Shown piece after piece: positions 38,812 to 50,365 of a stretch of DNA of 64,000 bases. A model generated the notes under the pieces. That model was given only the letters and a program-made list of their open reading frames with translations. It did no database searches and was not told the origin of the DNA. The stretch comes from Tritrichomonas musculus (taxonomy: Eukaryota; Parabasalia; Tritrichomonadida; Tritrichomonadidae). Every line of letters begins with the position of its first letter. Positions within the stretch are counted from its first letter, which is position 1. The stretch spans positions 1,178,001 to 1,242,000 of the forward strand of contig JAPFFF010000010.1 in NCBI GenBank assembly GCA_039105265.1, given 5' to 3'. The position numbers were made by a program, and so were the translations under genes.

Positions 38812-39115
38812 GGGATGGGAAACGGGCGCCCGAAACGTGCTCGGCAATGTCATATTGGTCATATCACCGGGCAAGAATGGGCACAAACGTCTTTTTTACA
38901 TTGCCCGTTTTTACTCGTTCTTGCCCATTTGATCATTAAACTGTTTGCCCGTCCATCATTTTCTTTCCTGCCCGTAAATTTTATGAAATGGTATTCGTCG
39001 AATCTTTTTTATTATTATTATTTTTTATTTTTAATATCTCAACCTATACTCCATTCTGAAAAGTTTAAGAAAATTTAACTCATATTATTATGATTTTTAT
39101 TTATTTTTCATTTTA
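38812..39115 (+). repeat. GGGC-rich dispersed repeat, copy C
   Basis: Begins GGGATGGGAAACGGGCGCCC and matches copy A (20998) closely through TATCACCGGGCAAGAATGGG, CACAAACGTC and the CCATCATTTTCTTTCCTGCC segment, with the same T-rich tract and tail. A perfect inverted pair GGGCAAGAA/TTCTTGCCC is kept here although copy A has changed one arm, suggesting the fold matters or that this copy is less decayed. Frames across it are not conserved between copies, so it is not coding. Confidence 0.75.
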
Positions 39116-39351
39116 AATTCAGATTTTTTTTTGAAAAAGAGAAAAAAAGTTTTAATATATTCACGAAAAATTCTTCAATTGTTGAAATAATTTTAAGTAT
39201 TATAAACCTAATTATCTGATTCAATTGGACCATACAAATATGCCCATAAATAATATTTTCACAACAAATCAAAAACTTGCTTGAAAAATGAATTAAAAAA
39301 AAAAAATTGCCAAAATTTATTTATTAATCCAATGTTTTGAAATAAGCTGTT
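39116..39351. other. AT-rich DNA between repeat and ankyrin gene
   Basis: No feature is seen. Confidence 0.4.
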
Positions 39352-42300
39352 TCAGCCAGTAATTTCATCTTGCTTTTTTGATAAAAGTTGGATTATTTTC
39401 TCATTTCCTTTTTTAACAGCAAGTTGCAAAGGGGTTTCACAAAAATAACAATTAAATTGAGTGAAAACATAATTTGAATTTTATTAATAATAAAATATTA
39501 TAAATGTCATGAAAAATAATAATTTGGTCAAATTTTGTTTAAAATAAAAAAATAAATGTCATTTAAATAGTGGTTATTGAATTTTAAAAATCAAATACCA
39601 AAAAAATATATTCCTTGTTTATATCAATTCTATTGTTGGATAACAAAAGTTTAACAATTTCAATGTTATCCTTATCAACAGCTTCGTATAAAGGTGGCAC
39701 ATTAAATCATCATTTAATTTCATTAAAATAGTAAATATTGAATTTTATTTTAATAGTTGATCATGAATACTATTAAAACATTTGATTATAAATGCAATTT
39801 AAAAATTTTAATACTTGAATTTCATTAAAAAGTATGATTTAGTATTTGATTGAAATAAATAATTCAAAATGTAATTTGAACTATTGAATTATGAATGCTA
39901 TTTAAATTCATGATTTTAAACTCTATTAAAATTTTAGATTTAAAATTTGATTATAATATATTTTTGGAATTTTATTTAAAAATAAAAATAAATATAACAA
40001 ATGGAATATTAACATCAATTTTATCATTGGATAATAAAAGTTTGATAATTTCGGTATTTTCTTTTTCAATTGCAATAAACAAAATCGTTTCATTAAAATA
40101 TGAAATAATTTCATAAATTTTGAGGTTATAGAATTTCATTAAATATAATCAATAAAAATATGGTTAATATGCATATTTTTAAATTCCATTAAAGTATTCA
40201 GTTTTGAATAGAGTAAAATATTCAATTTATCAATTTCATAAAAATAAAAATATATTGGAATGTAAGGAATATTGACATCTATTTTATCATTGCTGATTAA
40301 AAGTTTAACCATTTCAACATTTTCACATTCAACCGCTTTTAATAAAGCTGTTTCATAAAACAATTTTATAATTCCATAAAATCCTAGAATTCGAAATATA
40401 ATTAATTTAAATGATTATGAATTCTATCAAGATATCAAATATTAAACATCTTTTATATTAATATCAATTTGATTTTGACTTAATAAAAGTTTGACAATAT
40501 CTTTTTCATCTAATTCTACTGCTAAACACAATGCAGATTTATTGATTTTTTTTATATAATTTCATTCAAATACATTTTGGAACATAATTGAAATGCATGA
40601 ATAAAAATGTAATTAAAAAAAATCTTATTTCAAATTTCATTTAAATATATGTTTTTGAATGCAATTAAAAAATATATTTATATCCAATTGAAATATATAA
40701 ATTTAATGTAATTTAAATGTCAAAATCCAAATTCCATTAAAATAAATGCCTATTAAATGTCATTGAATTATATGAATAAGAATGATATTTGAAACATGGA
40801 TATATAAATCCAATAAAATCATTTATTTTTTAGTAATTTTATTAATAAAATTAATATCAAGTTTATCATTTTTCAATAAAAGTTTGACAATTTCAATATT
40901 TTTCTTCAAGACTGCTAAAAATAATATATTCCTATTAAATTATAAAATAATTTCATTTAATTATTTAATTTTAAATTATGTAAGAATTAATATGATTTGG
41001 AATTACATTTAAAATGATGCATTTTGAATATCATTGAAATTTTGAATTTTTAAATGTCATTGAAATATATTATTTGAAATGTGATTATAATATATAATTG
41101 TAAAATATCATTAAAATATTATTTTAAATTTTATTAGAAAAAATGATTAAAACATAATGAATATTGATATCAAGTTTATCATTGTCTAACAAAAGTTTAA
41201 CGATATCAATATTATCTTTTTCGATTGCCAAATATAATGCTGTTTTATTAAATTCTAGTATAATTTCATTTAAATATTTGATTTTGAATTATATTGAATT
41301 AAATGATATTGAATTCTATTTATTTTATATTTTTTTAAAATTTCATTAAAAAATATTATATTAAATTTCGTTAAATATCAAAATATTTAAAATATCATTA
41401 AAATATATATATTTGAATATCATTAAAATATCAAGACTTAAAATTATGTTTTAATATATGATTTTGAAATTATATTTAATCATAAAAATTTTAATATTAT
41501 TTTTAAGAGTTATTGTTAATGTCATTCAAATTAGCTTTTGAATTTTATATAAAAAAAGAACTATAATATTTAGAATATTTACGTTAATTTCTTTATTAGC
41601 TAATAAAAGCTTAACAATTTCTAAATTTTCATTTTCAACAACTTTAAATAATGCTGTTTTGTAAAATAAATTAATATAACTTCATTCAAATATTTGTTTA
41701 ATAACTTCATTGAAATATTTCAATAATAACTTGATTCAAATAATATTTTCAATTCCATTTTAACATATAACTACAAATTGAATTGAAATATATGAATGTT
41801 AATCAAATTTTAACATATAACTTTAAATTCCATTTAATAACAATTTTTGAATCATATAAATTTAATTATTAAAGAATTCTAAACAAAAAAAATTTTAAAA
41901 CGCCATTTAATCTAAATAATTTAAACACAATTCAAATGTATATCTTTGAACTCTGTTTAAAATATATAATTTTAATTCCATTTAAATAATAAAATAAAAT
42001 GCCATTGAAATCAGTAATTTAAAATATAATTAAAAATTGTTTTGAACTTTATCAAATCAAAAAAATAAAGAACTCTATTTAAAATTTATAATTACAAATC
42101 ATATTAAAATGCTTATTAGTCGAATGTTGTTAGGGAGAAAAATTGAATATCATTAAAATAAATGATTTTGGGATTTTGTTAATAAATATAAATAAAAAAT
42201 GTTAATAATATTAACATCGATTTTATCATTATTTAATAACAATTTAACCATTTCAACATTATCATTTTCAACTGCTGAAAATAATGCTGTTTTATAAAAT

Positions 42301-42898
42301 TATATGTTTTAATTTTATTATATAAATTTTAATTTTGAATTGAATTTAAAAAAATGATTTAGAATTGTATTAAAAAGGTTATTTCAAAATGCAATTAAAA
42401 AAAATTTTATTTTGAATGTCCATTTTATTTAATAATTTGATTTATAATATGATTAAAACATATATTTTTTGAATTCCATTTCAAAAAAATTAGCTTTTAA
42501 TTCGATTGAAACATAAAAATATGAATTCGATTGAAACATAAAAATAAGAATTCGATTAAAAAAAAAAATAATCGTAAATGTAATTAAAATAATTAATTAA
42601 AAATTCTATTGAAATCAATAATTTTAATCATATTTAAATATTATTTTAAATTTTCTTGTAATATAGGGAAAGTTGTTCATTTTTATTGGAGCAAAAATAA
42701 TTTGAAATAGCATTTGAAAAAAAGATTTATAATTGTATTAATAATATTAACATCAATATTATTATTACTTAATAAAAGCTTAACAATATCAATATTACCG
42801 TTTTCAACTGCTACAAATAGGGCTGTTTTATTTATAGCATTTATTAAAATTTCATTGAAATAAATATCTAAAATTTGATTCAAAAGAAAATATTTCAA
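39352..42898 (-). pseudogene. About ten ankyrin repeats separated by AT-rich spacers
   Basis: On the minus strand, one ankyrin unit at a time appears at roughly 42750-42835, 42215-42300, 41580-41665, 41160-41250, 40850-40940, 40450-40540, 40265-40350, 40005-40090, 39600-39700 and 39352-39440. Each reads like KTALFVAVENGNIDIVKLLL followed by SNNNIDVNI; the last (ETPLQLAVKKGNEKIIQLLS) ends in a stop. Spacers of about 150-450 bases consist of short AT-rich units with TTTCATT/AATGGAAT wording and contain stops in every frame read. The units are still well conserved despite the broken spacers. Either the gene is decayed with degraded linkers, or the spacers are removed from the RNA. Confidence 0.7.
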
Positions 42899-42962
42899 AT
42901 TCCATTGAAATTATTAATAAAATATCATTGAAAAAGTTTTTAAAAATTTCATTAAAAATCAA

Positions 42963-44135
42963 TTAATAAAATCGAATTAAATAATTTCTATATATAATTA
43001 TTATCTTATTTATATCAGTTATTTCATTTATAATAATGCACACGAATGAATAATAATCAAATTTGCACATTAGATAAAATGAGGTTTCATTTATAAATAC
43101 ATCTTGCATGAATTTGAAATTGATGTATTCAATAGCATAAGAAAACTTGTCTTGCAATGTTGCACTATCATTTGTTAAATAAACATTTTGAATATAATCA
43201 GCGATATCATTGTGATAACATTTAATTGACTCTTTAAAGCAATTTTTATATGTTATGTTTTCATCTGCAATTTGACATGCTTCAATAAGATGAACTATTT
43301 CAGCATTATTGCTATGAACAGCATATTTCCATAGTGATTCTGTTAGTTCGACTCCCTGAAGTTTTAAATAATTGAATATTTGAATTGATCCAAAAAATAC
43401 TGCATATTCAATTAAAGATGCCTCATTTTGATTAAGCAAGAAAGAATTGGTTTCATAAATTGATGGTTTGATTTTTGAGTCAATTGAAAATGAATTTTTA
43501 TTAACATAAATGATAAAATCATCTAGTAAATCATTTCGAATTAAATAGCAAATTAATTCATCATTCTCTCCAGCTTTTCTTTTTTCTTGAAAATTTTCAG
43601 GTAATTCATTATTTATTTCATCATACCATTTATTCTCTTTTGAACCATTTAAATTGATATAATCAAATTTGTTTTCTATGAACCAATCTTCGTTAATAAG
43701 TGGTTTTAATTCTGGTGCAAAATATTGTGGATATTTTAATATTATATATTTGTTTTTGGTAATTGTATCGCCTATATAATCATCTATAGTAATAATTTTT
43801 TCCTCAAAAAGATATAATAGAATTCTTTTATTGCTTTTGAAAATATTGAAAATTTCTTTATCTGTAAAATTTTTTTTAATATCTTCTTTAAATAAATTCA
43901 AAATTATCTCAATTTTATCGAAAAAACTGTGTTGGCGATTATAATCATTTGATATATTTAATACGAACTGTAAAAATAACTTAAAATTATGTTCATCGCC
44001 ACAAATATTAAAATTATTAAAAACATCTTTTGGATTTTGAAATGTTTCATCTGAGTCAGACTCACTATTTAGAAATTCTAAAAGACTTGTTTGAATTTCT
44101 TCCATTTTTTTCCCTTGTTCTTGAATCTTTTCCAT
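42963..44135 (-). CDS. DUF3447-type ankyrin protein, N-terminal region
   Basis: 390 residues from ATG at 44135. An acidic, helical start (about 1-45) is followed by the DUF3447-type region common to the very large trichomonad ankyrin family: LFLQFVLNISNDYNRQHSFF, EIFNIFKSNKRILLYLFEEK, then ASLIEYAVFFGSIQIFNYLK, VELTESLWKYAVHSNNAEIV and FSYAIEYINFKFMQDVF. The frame stops where the AT-rich spacer region begins, and the C-terminal ankyrin units follow on the same strand. The ankyrin domain normally mediates protein binding. It may be the intact 5' part of a decayed gene. Confidence 0.75.
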   Translation of the reverse strand: MEKIQEQGKKMEEIQTSLLEFLNSESDSDETFQNPKDVFNNFNICGDEHNFKLFLQFVLNISNDYNRQHSFFDKIEIILNLFKEDIKKNFTDKEIFNIFKSNKRILLYLFEEKIITIDDYIGDTITKNKYIILKYPQYFAPELKPLINEDWFIENKFDYINLNGSKENKWYDEINNELPENFQEKRKAGENDELICYLIRNDLLDDFIIYVNKNSFSIDSKIKPSIYETNSFLLNQNEASLIEYAVFFGSIQIFNYLKLQGVELTESLWKYAVHSNNAEIVHLIEACQIADENITYKNCFKESIKCYHNDIADYIQNVYLTNDSATLQDKFSYAIEYINFKFMQDVFINETSFYLMCKFDYYSFVCIIINEITDINKIIIIYRNYLIRFY

Positions 44136-44711
44136 TTCGAAAAAATATATTTTGCCAAATGGATTCTATTTTGAATAATTTTAAAATTTTTTCCTCTCAA
44201 TTAAAATTATTCGGACTTTTTGATAAGTTATCAAAGAAAACCAAATTTTGTTAAAATAACAAAAAATAGGAAGAGATTGCTATAAAAAGATCCAGGAAAA
44301 AGAAAAGATGCTATTTATATGATGGATGCAGTTTTCTATCGAAGAATAATAGCTTTGATTTTTCTGATATCTTATCATTTTCTGCGGCAGTTGAAATATA
44401 AAATTGCAGTTTCATATATATATATATATATAATTTATATAAAAACCACTTTTGACGATAGCGGTATTTATTTGGTCTAATGTTTTAATATGAATAAAAA
44501 AATTTTTTTCCAAACTGATAAATATTTATAAGGAAAATTTTTTTTTTTGGAAATGGAAAAGATTTCTCCTTTTTTTGAATTTATTTATACGATAGCGGTA
44601 TTTATTTGTTTCAATTAAATAAATAAATATGAAATTAAAATTTACCAACGTATTGGTTTCCCTAAGATATTAATGATTGAAACAATATTAAGTTAAGAAT
44701 CAAAAAGTTTA
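44136..44711. repeat. Intergenic DNA with 20-bp direct repeat
   Basis: ACGATAGCGGTATTTATTTG is present at 44455-44474 and again at 44589-44608. A related TTTACGATAGCATATGTATT is at 45273. AGATTTCTCCTTTTTTTGAATT near 44559 recurs near 45157. An (AT)n run lies at 44415-44432. No gene is seen. Confidence 0.65.
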
Positions 44712-45125
44712 CAGTAAGGTTTCAAAATTGGAAAACGTTTCAAAATAGGAAAATCGACTTTTTGAGAAAAAAATTTTTTTCTCAAAATTTGAATTAAATT
44801 TTCATTAATAAAAATGAAAGAAATAAAGAAATAGAGAGAAAATCTTGATTAAACCTACCATTTTAAGAAATAATATTTCCATGATTAAGTTTATCACACA
44901 GCTGTTTGCGACATTATATTCATCAAATAGCTTTCCTATCTCTATATGAAAAAATGAGCATCATTCAAAAAGTGGATTTTCCATTTTTGCAACGCTATAA
45001 AGGAAAATCCAAATTTGAATTAAATTTTGTTATTTTGACTTTTATTTTAAATTCATTTTAATCGTTTTCTATGAAAAAGTAGATTTTCCTCTTTTGAGAC
45101 GTTTTTGAATTTTACAACCTTACTG
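44712..45125. mobile_element. 414-bp TA-flanked MITE
   Basis: Left arm CAGTAAGGTTTCAAAATTGG… (44712-44768) pairs with the right arm ending …TTTTACAACCTTACTG (45070-45125): more than 50 bases with scattered mismatches, including AAAACGT/GACGTTTT and AGGAAAATC/GATTTTCCT. TA flanks both ends (44710-44711, 45126-45127). No frame inside. It is consistent with a mariner-type non-autonomous element. Confidence 0.75.
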
Positions 45126-45127
45126 TA

Positions 45128-45774
45128 TCATTTGACTAATCATACTCAGAAAAAATTTCTCCTTTTTTTGAATTGGATTTTAAATTAACAAAGGAATGCA
45201 AATTTCCTTTTAAAAAGATTTTTATTAAACAGGGGCCATCCCATGGAAATGTTAATATTTATTATTTTAGATTTACGATAGCATATGTATTCATTGACCA
45301 CCTTTTCAATGAAGTAATAAGATTAATTTGATGGAGATTTAAAAAATTTATGTATCAACAACTGTTAATTCAGAGGAAATTAAAATTAGATCAGAAATAA
45401 TATTAAAGTTTGTAAATGCTGGCCTTTTGACGAACTATTTTTAGAGTCAAATTCAAATAGAACCAAGAACGAAATTCTGTTGTCTTCTGAAAAAATTGAA
45501 TTCAACATTTTTATTCATACCTTACAATATCATATGTATTATTTGATAAACAATTGATTTTTATTTAAAATAATATTTATCATTTAATATATATCTATTT
45601 TTTATAGCTAATAAAATGATTAAAATATTTATTGACAAAGCAAATACGAACAATGCTTTTTTGAATAGATAATATTTTGATAAGAATAAACGATGGATTT
45701 TTGAATTTTTTTCTCAATTTTTCAATAAAATTCAGAAAAACTCGGAGTGTAAAATGTAAATTTTATTAATTACA
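45128..45774. other. AT-rich intergenic DNA upstream of the UBR-box gene
   Basis: No gene is seen in this stretch. Confidence 0.4.
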
Positions 45775-45779
45775 TCACA
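45775..45779 (+). promoter_or_regulatory. Initiator-like TCACA before UBR-box gene
   Basis: TCACA fits the trichomonad initiator TCA-Py-(T/A) and lies two bases upstream of the ATG at 45781. Very short leaders of this kind are normal in trichomonads. Confidence 0.5.
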
Positions 45780-45780
45780 A

Positions 45781-46941
45781 ATGGCTGATAATCCTAACCC
45801 AGAGCAAAAAGACCAAAAAATAGAGACAAAAAGCGGAAATTACCAATATCCACCACAATACGGCCAATACCCACAACAAGGTGGCCAATATCCACCTCAT
45901 GGCGGTCAATATCCACCACAATACGGCCAATACCCACAACAAGGTGGCCAATATCCACCACAAAACGGCCAATATCCTCCACAAAATAATCAATATCCTC
46001 CACAAAATAATCAATATCCTCCACAAGGCGGTCAATATCCACCACAAGGTGGTCAATATCCACCACAAGGCGGTCAATATCCTCCACAAGGCGGTCAATA
46101 TCCTCCACAAGGCGGCCAATATCCTCCAAATGATAATCATTACCCACCACATGATAATCATTACCCACCACATGACAGTCATTACCCGCCACAAGGTGGT
46201 CAATATCCACCACAAAACGGCCAATATCCTCCACAAGGCGGTCAATATCCACCACAAAGTGGTCAATATCCTCCTCAAGGTGGTCAATATCCACCACAAG
46301 GTGGTCAATATCCACCACAAGGTGGTCAATATCCTCCTCAAGGCGGTCAATATCCTCCATATCAACAACCAGGAGCAAATGAGCCCCTTGTTGATGGTCC
46401 ATGCACATACAACAGAACGCGCAAGAACCCTACAATTCAGCCATTCTACAATTGCATTACATGTGGCCTCGTTAACGATCTCGGATGCTGCGAAGCCTGT
46501 GCTCGAGTCTGCCATGCTGGACATCAGCTTGTTCCAAAGGGCAATAGGGCCTGCTACTGCGACTGTGGCGAAGGAAATGTCCGTACTTGTGTTCGATGCC
46601 AGTGCCGAAAGGTAACTGCCAGCCAAGCCCAAATGTATGATCAATATACTCACAAACCACCTCAATGTACCTACATGAAATCTGGCAGAAAGATGATCAA
46701 TCAGCCACTTTTCACATGCGTCACCTGCCGCTTCCCAGAAGGAACATGCATCTGCGAAACATGCGCAAAAGTCTGCCATTACGGACATGATGTGCGACCA
46801 CTTGGACAAACTGCTGGTTTCTGCGACTGTGGAGCAGGAAATCTTAGAACAAGGTGCAGGTGCATGAGCGGAATGCCTGGAAGACCAGGAATGGGCCAAG
46901 GTGGACCTGATATGCAAGTTGTAGGATGCAATCTTCAATAA
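45781..46941 (+). CDS. Two-UBR-box zinc protein with GGQYPPQ repeats
   Basis: 386 residues from ATG at 45781. Residues about 20-200 are some 25 heptads of the form GGQYPPQ, with variants NNQYPPQ and NDNHYPPH. Two Cys/His-rich domains follow: about 208-275 (CTYNRTRKN…FYNCITCG…CCEACARVCHAGHQL…CYCDCGEGN) and about 297-365 (CTYMKSGRK…FTCVTCRFPEGTCICETCAKVCHYGHDV…FCDCGAGN). Both have the zinc ligands of UBR boxes, which in E3 ligases read basic N-terminal residues. No catalytic domain is present, so it is a recognition or adaptor protein; the disordered repeat may drive clustering. Codon use is less AT-biased than in neighbours, suggesting good expression. Intact. Confidence 0.85.
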   Translation: MADNPNPEQKDQKIETKSGNYQYPPQYGQYPQQGGQYPPHGGQYPPQYGQYPQQGGQYPPQNGQYPPQNNQYPPQNNQYPPQGGQYPPQGGQYPPQGGQYPPQGGQYPPQGGQYPPNDNHYPPHDNHYPPHDSHYPPQGGQYPPQNGQYPPQGGQYPPQSGQYPPQGGQYPPQGGQYPPQGGQYPPQGGQYPPYQQPGANEPLVDGPCTYNRTRKNPTIQPFYNCITCGLVNDLGCCEACARVCHAGHQLVPKGNRACYCDCGEGNVRTCVRCQCRKVTASQAQMYDQYTHKPPQCTYMKSGRKMINQPLFTCVTCRFPEGTCICETCAKVCHYGHDVRPLGQTAGFCDCGAGNLRTRCRCMSGMPGRPGMGQGGPDMQVVGCNLQ

Positions 46942-47804
46942 TTAGTTAATTCCTTAAAATATTCTTATGAACAATATTAAAAATCGTAATTTTCGTTACT
47001 TGTTATTTATATAATCGTTTATTTTAAGTATTTACTATTACCTTAATTTTTAATCATTTAAATTATAAGGGTGTAAAATGGAATTCTTTATACTTTTTAT
47101 TTAAAGACATCTATTTTGTAAATTGGCTTTTCCTGTTTAACAAAAAAGCGACCTTTTTATAATAGGCTATTCAGATAGGTTTACTAATATACTATAGTGC
47201 AAATTAACATGCACCATGCATAACTTTGTTTCATACATATCTCTACACAAGCCATGGCTAAGTAAACGTTTAATAGATAATATATGATTAACTATACATC
47301 CTATATAATATATTTTCACGATATCTTTGAACTCTTGCTATACTCTCTTTTTTGCGTCATTTTTGAAAAAACGTATTTTCCGAAAAACCCAACGCCACGA
47401 TTTTGCTCAAAATTTATATATATCAATTTCGAATCATATCTCCAAAATTCGAAAGTTTCCTACGTTCTTTTCATCCTTAACGTTAACTGTAATTTAATTA
47501 CATCAAATATACAAAAAGAAAAATTATCATCAATTTAGTAAAAAAAAACGGTTTCAATTCTATTTTTCTGTTTAAATAACGGTTATAATCATACATATTG
47601 CTTATATATAAATTTGTATAGATATGCTCTTTTTAATTTATAAAAAAGTTTTTTCATATACATTGTTTACATTTAGTTATGCGGGATTATTGAATTTACC
47701 AGTTTTAGACAAAATTATTGAATTTACCAGTTAACGTTATATTTAAATCAAATTTCTTTTGTATATTTATAGAGTTTCATACTTAAAATAGCAAATAACA
47801 TTCT
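46942..47804. other. Intergenic DNA
   Basis: No supported gene. A plus-strand frame at 47284-47538 (Phe/Tyr/Ile-rich) was rejected. AAGGGTGTAAAATGG near 47069 resembles the ends of the elements at 58870 and 59996, but no partner was found. AAATTATTGAATTTACCAGTT wording repeats near 47690 and 47714. Confidence 0.45.
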
Positions 47805-48852
47805 AATTAATTTATATTTATGTATCAGCATTGAGTTTATCGGCATTAAAAAATCATCTAGAAATTGCCAATTTGTTACTATCTGATAAAAAAATAAGAG
47901 TAAATTCATATTGCTTTGCTGGATGTTCAACTTTGGGTAGATCATGCTTTCTATAAATTCCTTCTTTTGTTTCTTCAATTGAAGATCATGCTTTCTATAA
48001 ATTCAATTTTTTAGAACAAATATCAATTCCTCCTTCAGTAAAGTACATTGGAAGAAGTTGTTTTTATGATTGTCCATTTTTATGTGAAATATCAATTTCA
48101 CCTTCAATTACATCAATTGAAGATCACAATTTTTATCGGTGTTCGCATCTAAAAGAGGTAATTATTCCTCCTTCTGTCACTTTGATTGGAGATCATGCTT
48201 TTTATGGTTGTAGTTTTTTGCAAAAAGTAATAATTCCTCCTTCAGTGACAAAATTTAAAACTCAGCATTTATGGATTGTATGTCTTTAGAAGAAATAACA
48301 ATTCCTGAGTCTGTAACATTTATTGGGGATTATGCATTTGCTAGCTGCTCGTCACTTCACAAAATAACAATGCCCTCATTGAAAACTTCTTTAGGAAGGG
48401 GGATTTTTTGCGGTTGTATGTCATTAACAACTATGACATACAATGGTTTAGAAAATGATGTGAAACACAAATATTCAATTCCATTTTTTATGCCAGATGA
48501 TGATTCTTTATGCGAATCAATAGGAAAATTAGAATATACCGATGATTTTTTCATCCCTTTGGAATCTATTCATATTCTTAATGTAAAAGATATTGGAAAA
48601 CATGTTTTTGATAATGCTAACTGTTTCGGTTTGGATAATGGCCATATAATAATTCCACCAAATGTGGAAACAATTGACAATATTGCTTTTTCTGGATATA
48701 AAAATATATCACATATAGAGATCCCATCATCATTACAATTGATAAAAAATAATTCTTTTTTAAATTGTATTTCTTTAAGAATGATGACAGTTCCTCCTAC
48801 ATTAGATATTTGTAAAAAAGCATATCTTAAAATACAATTTCCAAACAATTAA
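47805..48852 (+). pseudogene. BspA-like leucine-rich repeat gene relic, with ankyrin scrap
   Basis: 47835-47910 reads SALKNHLEIANLLLSDKKIRVN, an ankyrin unit. It is followed by BspA-type repeats: AFAGCSTLG, then EDHAFYKFNFLEQISIPPSV, KYIGRSCFYDCPFLCEIS and VTLIGDHAFYGCSFLQKV. The frame shifts near 48260 and continues from 48271 as an open frame of 193 codons (MDCMSLEEITIPESVTFIGD…). An in-frame disruption also lies near 47957. BspA-type proteins are surface or secreted adhesins in trichomonads. No signal peptide or membrane anchor remains. It appears to be a fusion of fragments of two genes. Confidence 0.7.
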
Positions 48853-48948
48853 TCAATACAAAAAAATATTATTCAATTTAATAAATATTATTTTGTTTAG
48901 GAAATCATGATTTGTTCAATTAAAAAAATTACAAAAATCAAAATTATT

Positions 48949-50063
48949 TAAGATACTAGGTACAGATTACTTGTCATATCTACTGCTTCAATCTTTTCTA
49001 TCGCCTCGTTGAACTTCTGCTCACTCAGCTAGCAAAAGTCAACATGTTCAGAAAATACAGCTTTTTCTGATGTCATATTTTTCTTTAGTTTCAAAAATTT
49101 ATTCAATAAATTCAAAAAGTGAATCTTCAATTTCAGTTCATCGTTGCCTAGAATCACATGAAGAATTGGAAGAGGAAGACGATAAAGTTTTTCTAGATCA
49201 ATCGAGTAAAAGTGGCTCGAAATGAATTCAACTAGATGGTTGTTGTCAAATGAAAATCAGAATGGAACTGAATTCGAGATAAAACAATTTTGGAAATGAT
49301 TGTTTCATTTCTGAATGTGCATTGCGTTGATATATATCTCACAGCGAAAGGCATGAACTCTATAAAAAAGTGGAATTTCATTGTCTCAGGAAAAACAAGC
49401 AAGCCGTAAATTTGCAGCGAATCAAGTTTATCGTCCTCCTCGACAGTCATTGGCCCAATATATCTAATCATTGTTTTCATTCTGCTGTCGAAATATTTGA
49501 TGAATACCATGATGTAGTTAATTTTATCAAACCTTCCATTTTCAATATAAGGTATTACATTTTCTGTCACATCTTTATTCTGCACGAATTGCACCTTATT
49601 GTTCTGCATTGATTTTATCTCAGAATTCATCGAGTTCTCTTTCAAATCCTTTTTAATGTTGTTCTCATCAGTTTCCCAGAGACGAATTTCATCTACTTTT
49701 TTATCCAAAAACTTTGCAACTTCTTCATAGAGTTGAGAATTAGTCTTATTTTTATCAATCACCAATTTCAGAAAGAATAGAACTTTTATTTGAATTCAAT
49801 TCATCTTCAAGGATGAAACGAAAAGTGAGCATGTTATCACGCTTCATTTTGATTTCTTTTTTCTCTTGAATTTTCAGTAAGAATTGTTTTGTTTTCTCAC
49901 AAATTGTACACTTGGAAAATAACCGCTCTTTTTCACTTTTTCTCACATAGAATAACAAATAAACAAGCTTCATTATTTCATTCGTTAATAACGGTTTGTT
50001 AGGATCCTGTAATTGAAATGACAACTCTGATACTTGAATAAAAGTTGTATTAATAATTTTCAT
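48949..50063 (-). pseudogene. Ubiquitin-specific protease (USP7-like), C-terminal relic
   Basis: Reading right to left from 50063: MKLVYLLFYVRKSEKERLFS is the very end of the USP catalytic fold (compare AYMLVYIRKS), then MLTFRFILEDELN. After a frameshift near 49757 comes LVIDKNKTNSQLYEEVAKFL, then KVDEIRLWETDENN and the HUBL-like NYIMVFIKYFDSRMKTMIRY IGPMTVEEDDKLDSLQ (ubiquitin-like USP7_ICP0_bdg type). A second frame change near 49250 leads to DNNHLVEFISSHFYSIDLEK and LHVILGNDELKLKIHFLNLL. The Cys/His catalytic parts are absent. Relic of a deubiquitinase gene. Confidence 0.75.
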
Positions 50064-50360
50064 TACCTTTTATTTTGCTATTTCTTTTGAGCTAAACTGT
50101 TTGAGAGGTTTTTCAATTCTCAAGCACAACTTATATAAAAGGGAGCAGGAATATCAGTATCATCAATATCATTATGTTTATCAATTAATTTTATTTGTAT
50201 AGTATTTTGTTTATCAATAACATTAAATATTATAATTGCTTTTTTATTTTTTATATTTGAATTTTTTATCGAAATAAATGAAATTTATGATTATCATATT
50301 TTGAAAGAAAATAGATATAAATTGAAAAAAATTAGAATCATTAAAACAAATATTGAGTTT
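50064..50360. other. Intergenic DNA upstream of the kinase gene
   Basis: No gene is seen. It is strongly AT-rich toward the kinase start. Confidence 0.4.
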
Positions 50361-50365
50361 TCATA
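50361..50365 (+). promoter_or_regulatory. Initiator-like TCATA before kinase-Sel1 gene
   Basis: TCATA directly precedes the ATG at 50366 and fits TCA-Py-(T/A). This supports the chosen start. Confidence 0.5.

Noticed and set aside
45840-46380. CRISPR-like array
   Set aside because: The regular repeats are coding GGQYPPQ heptads without spacers.
45775-46938. 387-codon antisense frame across the UBR-box gene, and two other repeat frames
   Set aside because: They arise because the 21-base heptad repeat is open in several frames; the zinc-ligand pattern shows the plus-strand frame is the gene.
47284-47538. 84-codon plus-strand frame
   Set aside because: Phe/Tyr/Ile/Asn-rich with no domain and no initiator; likely chance.
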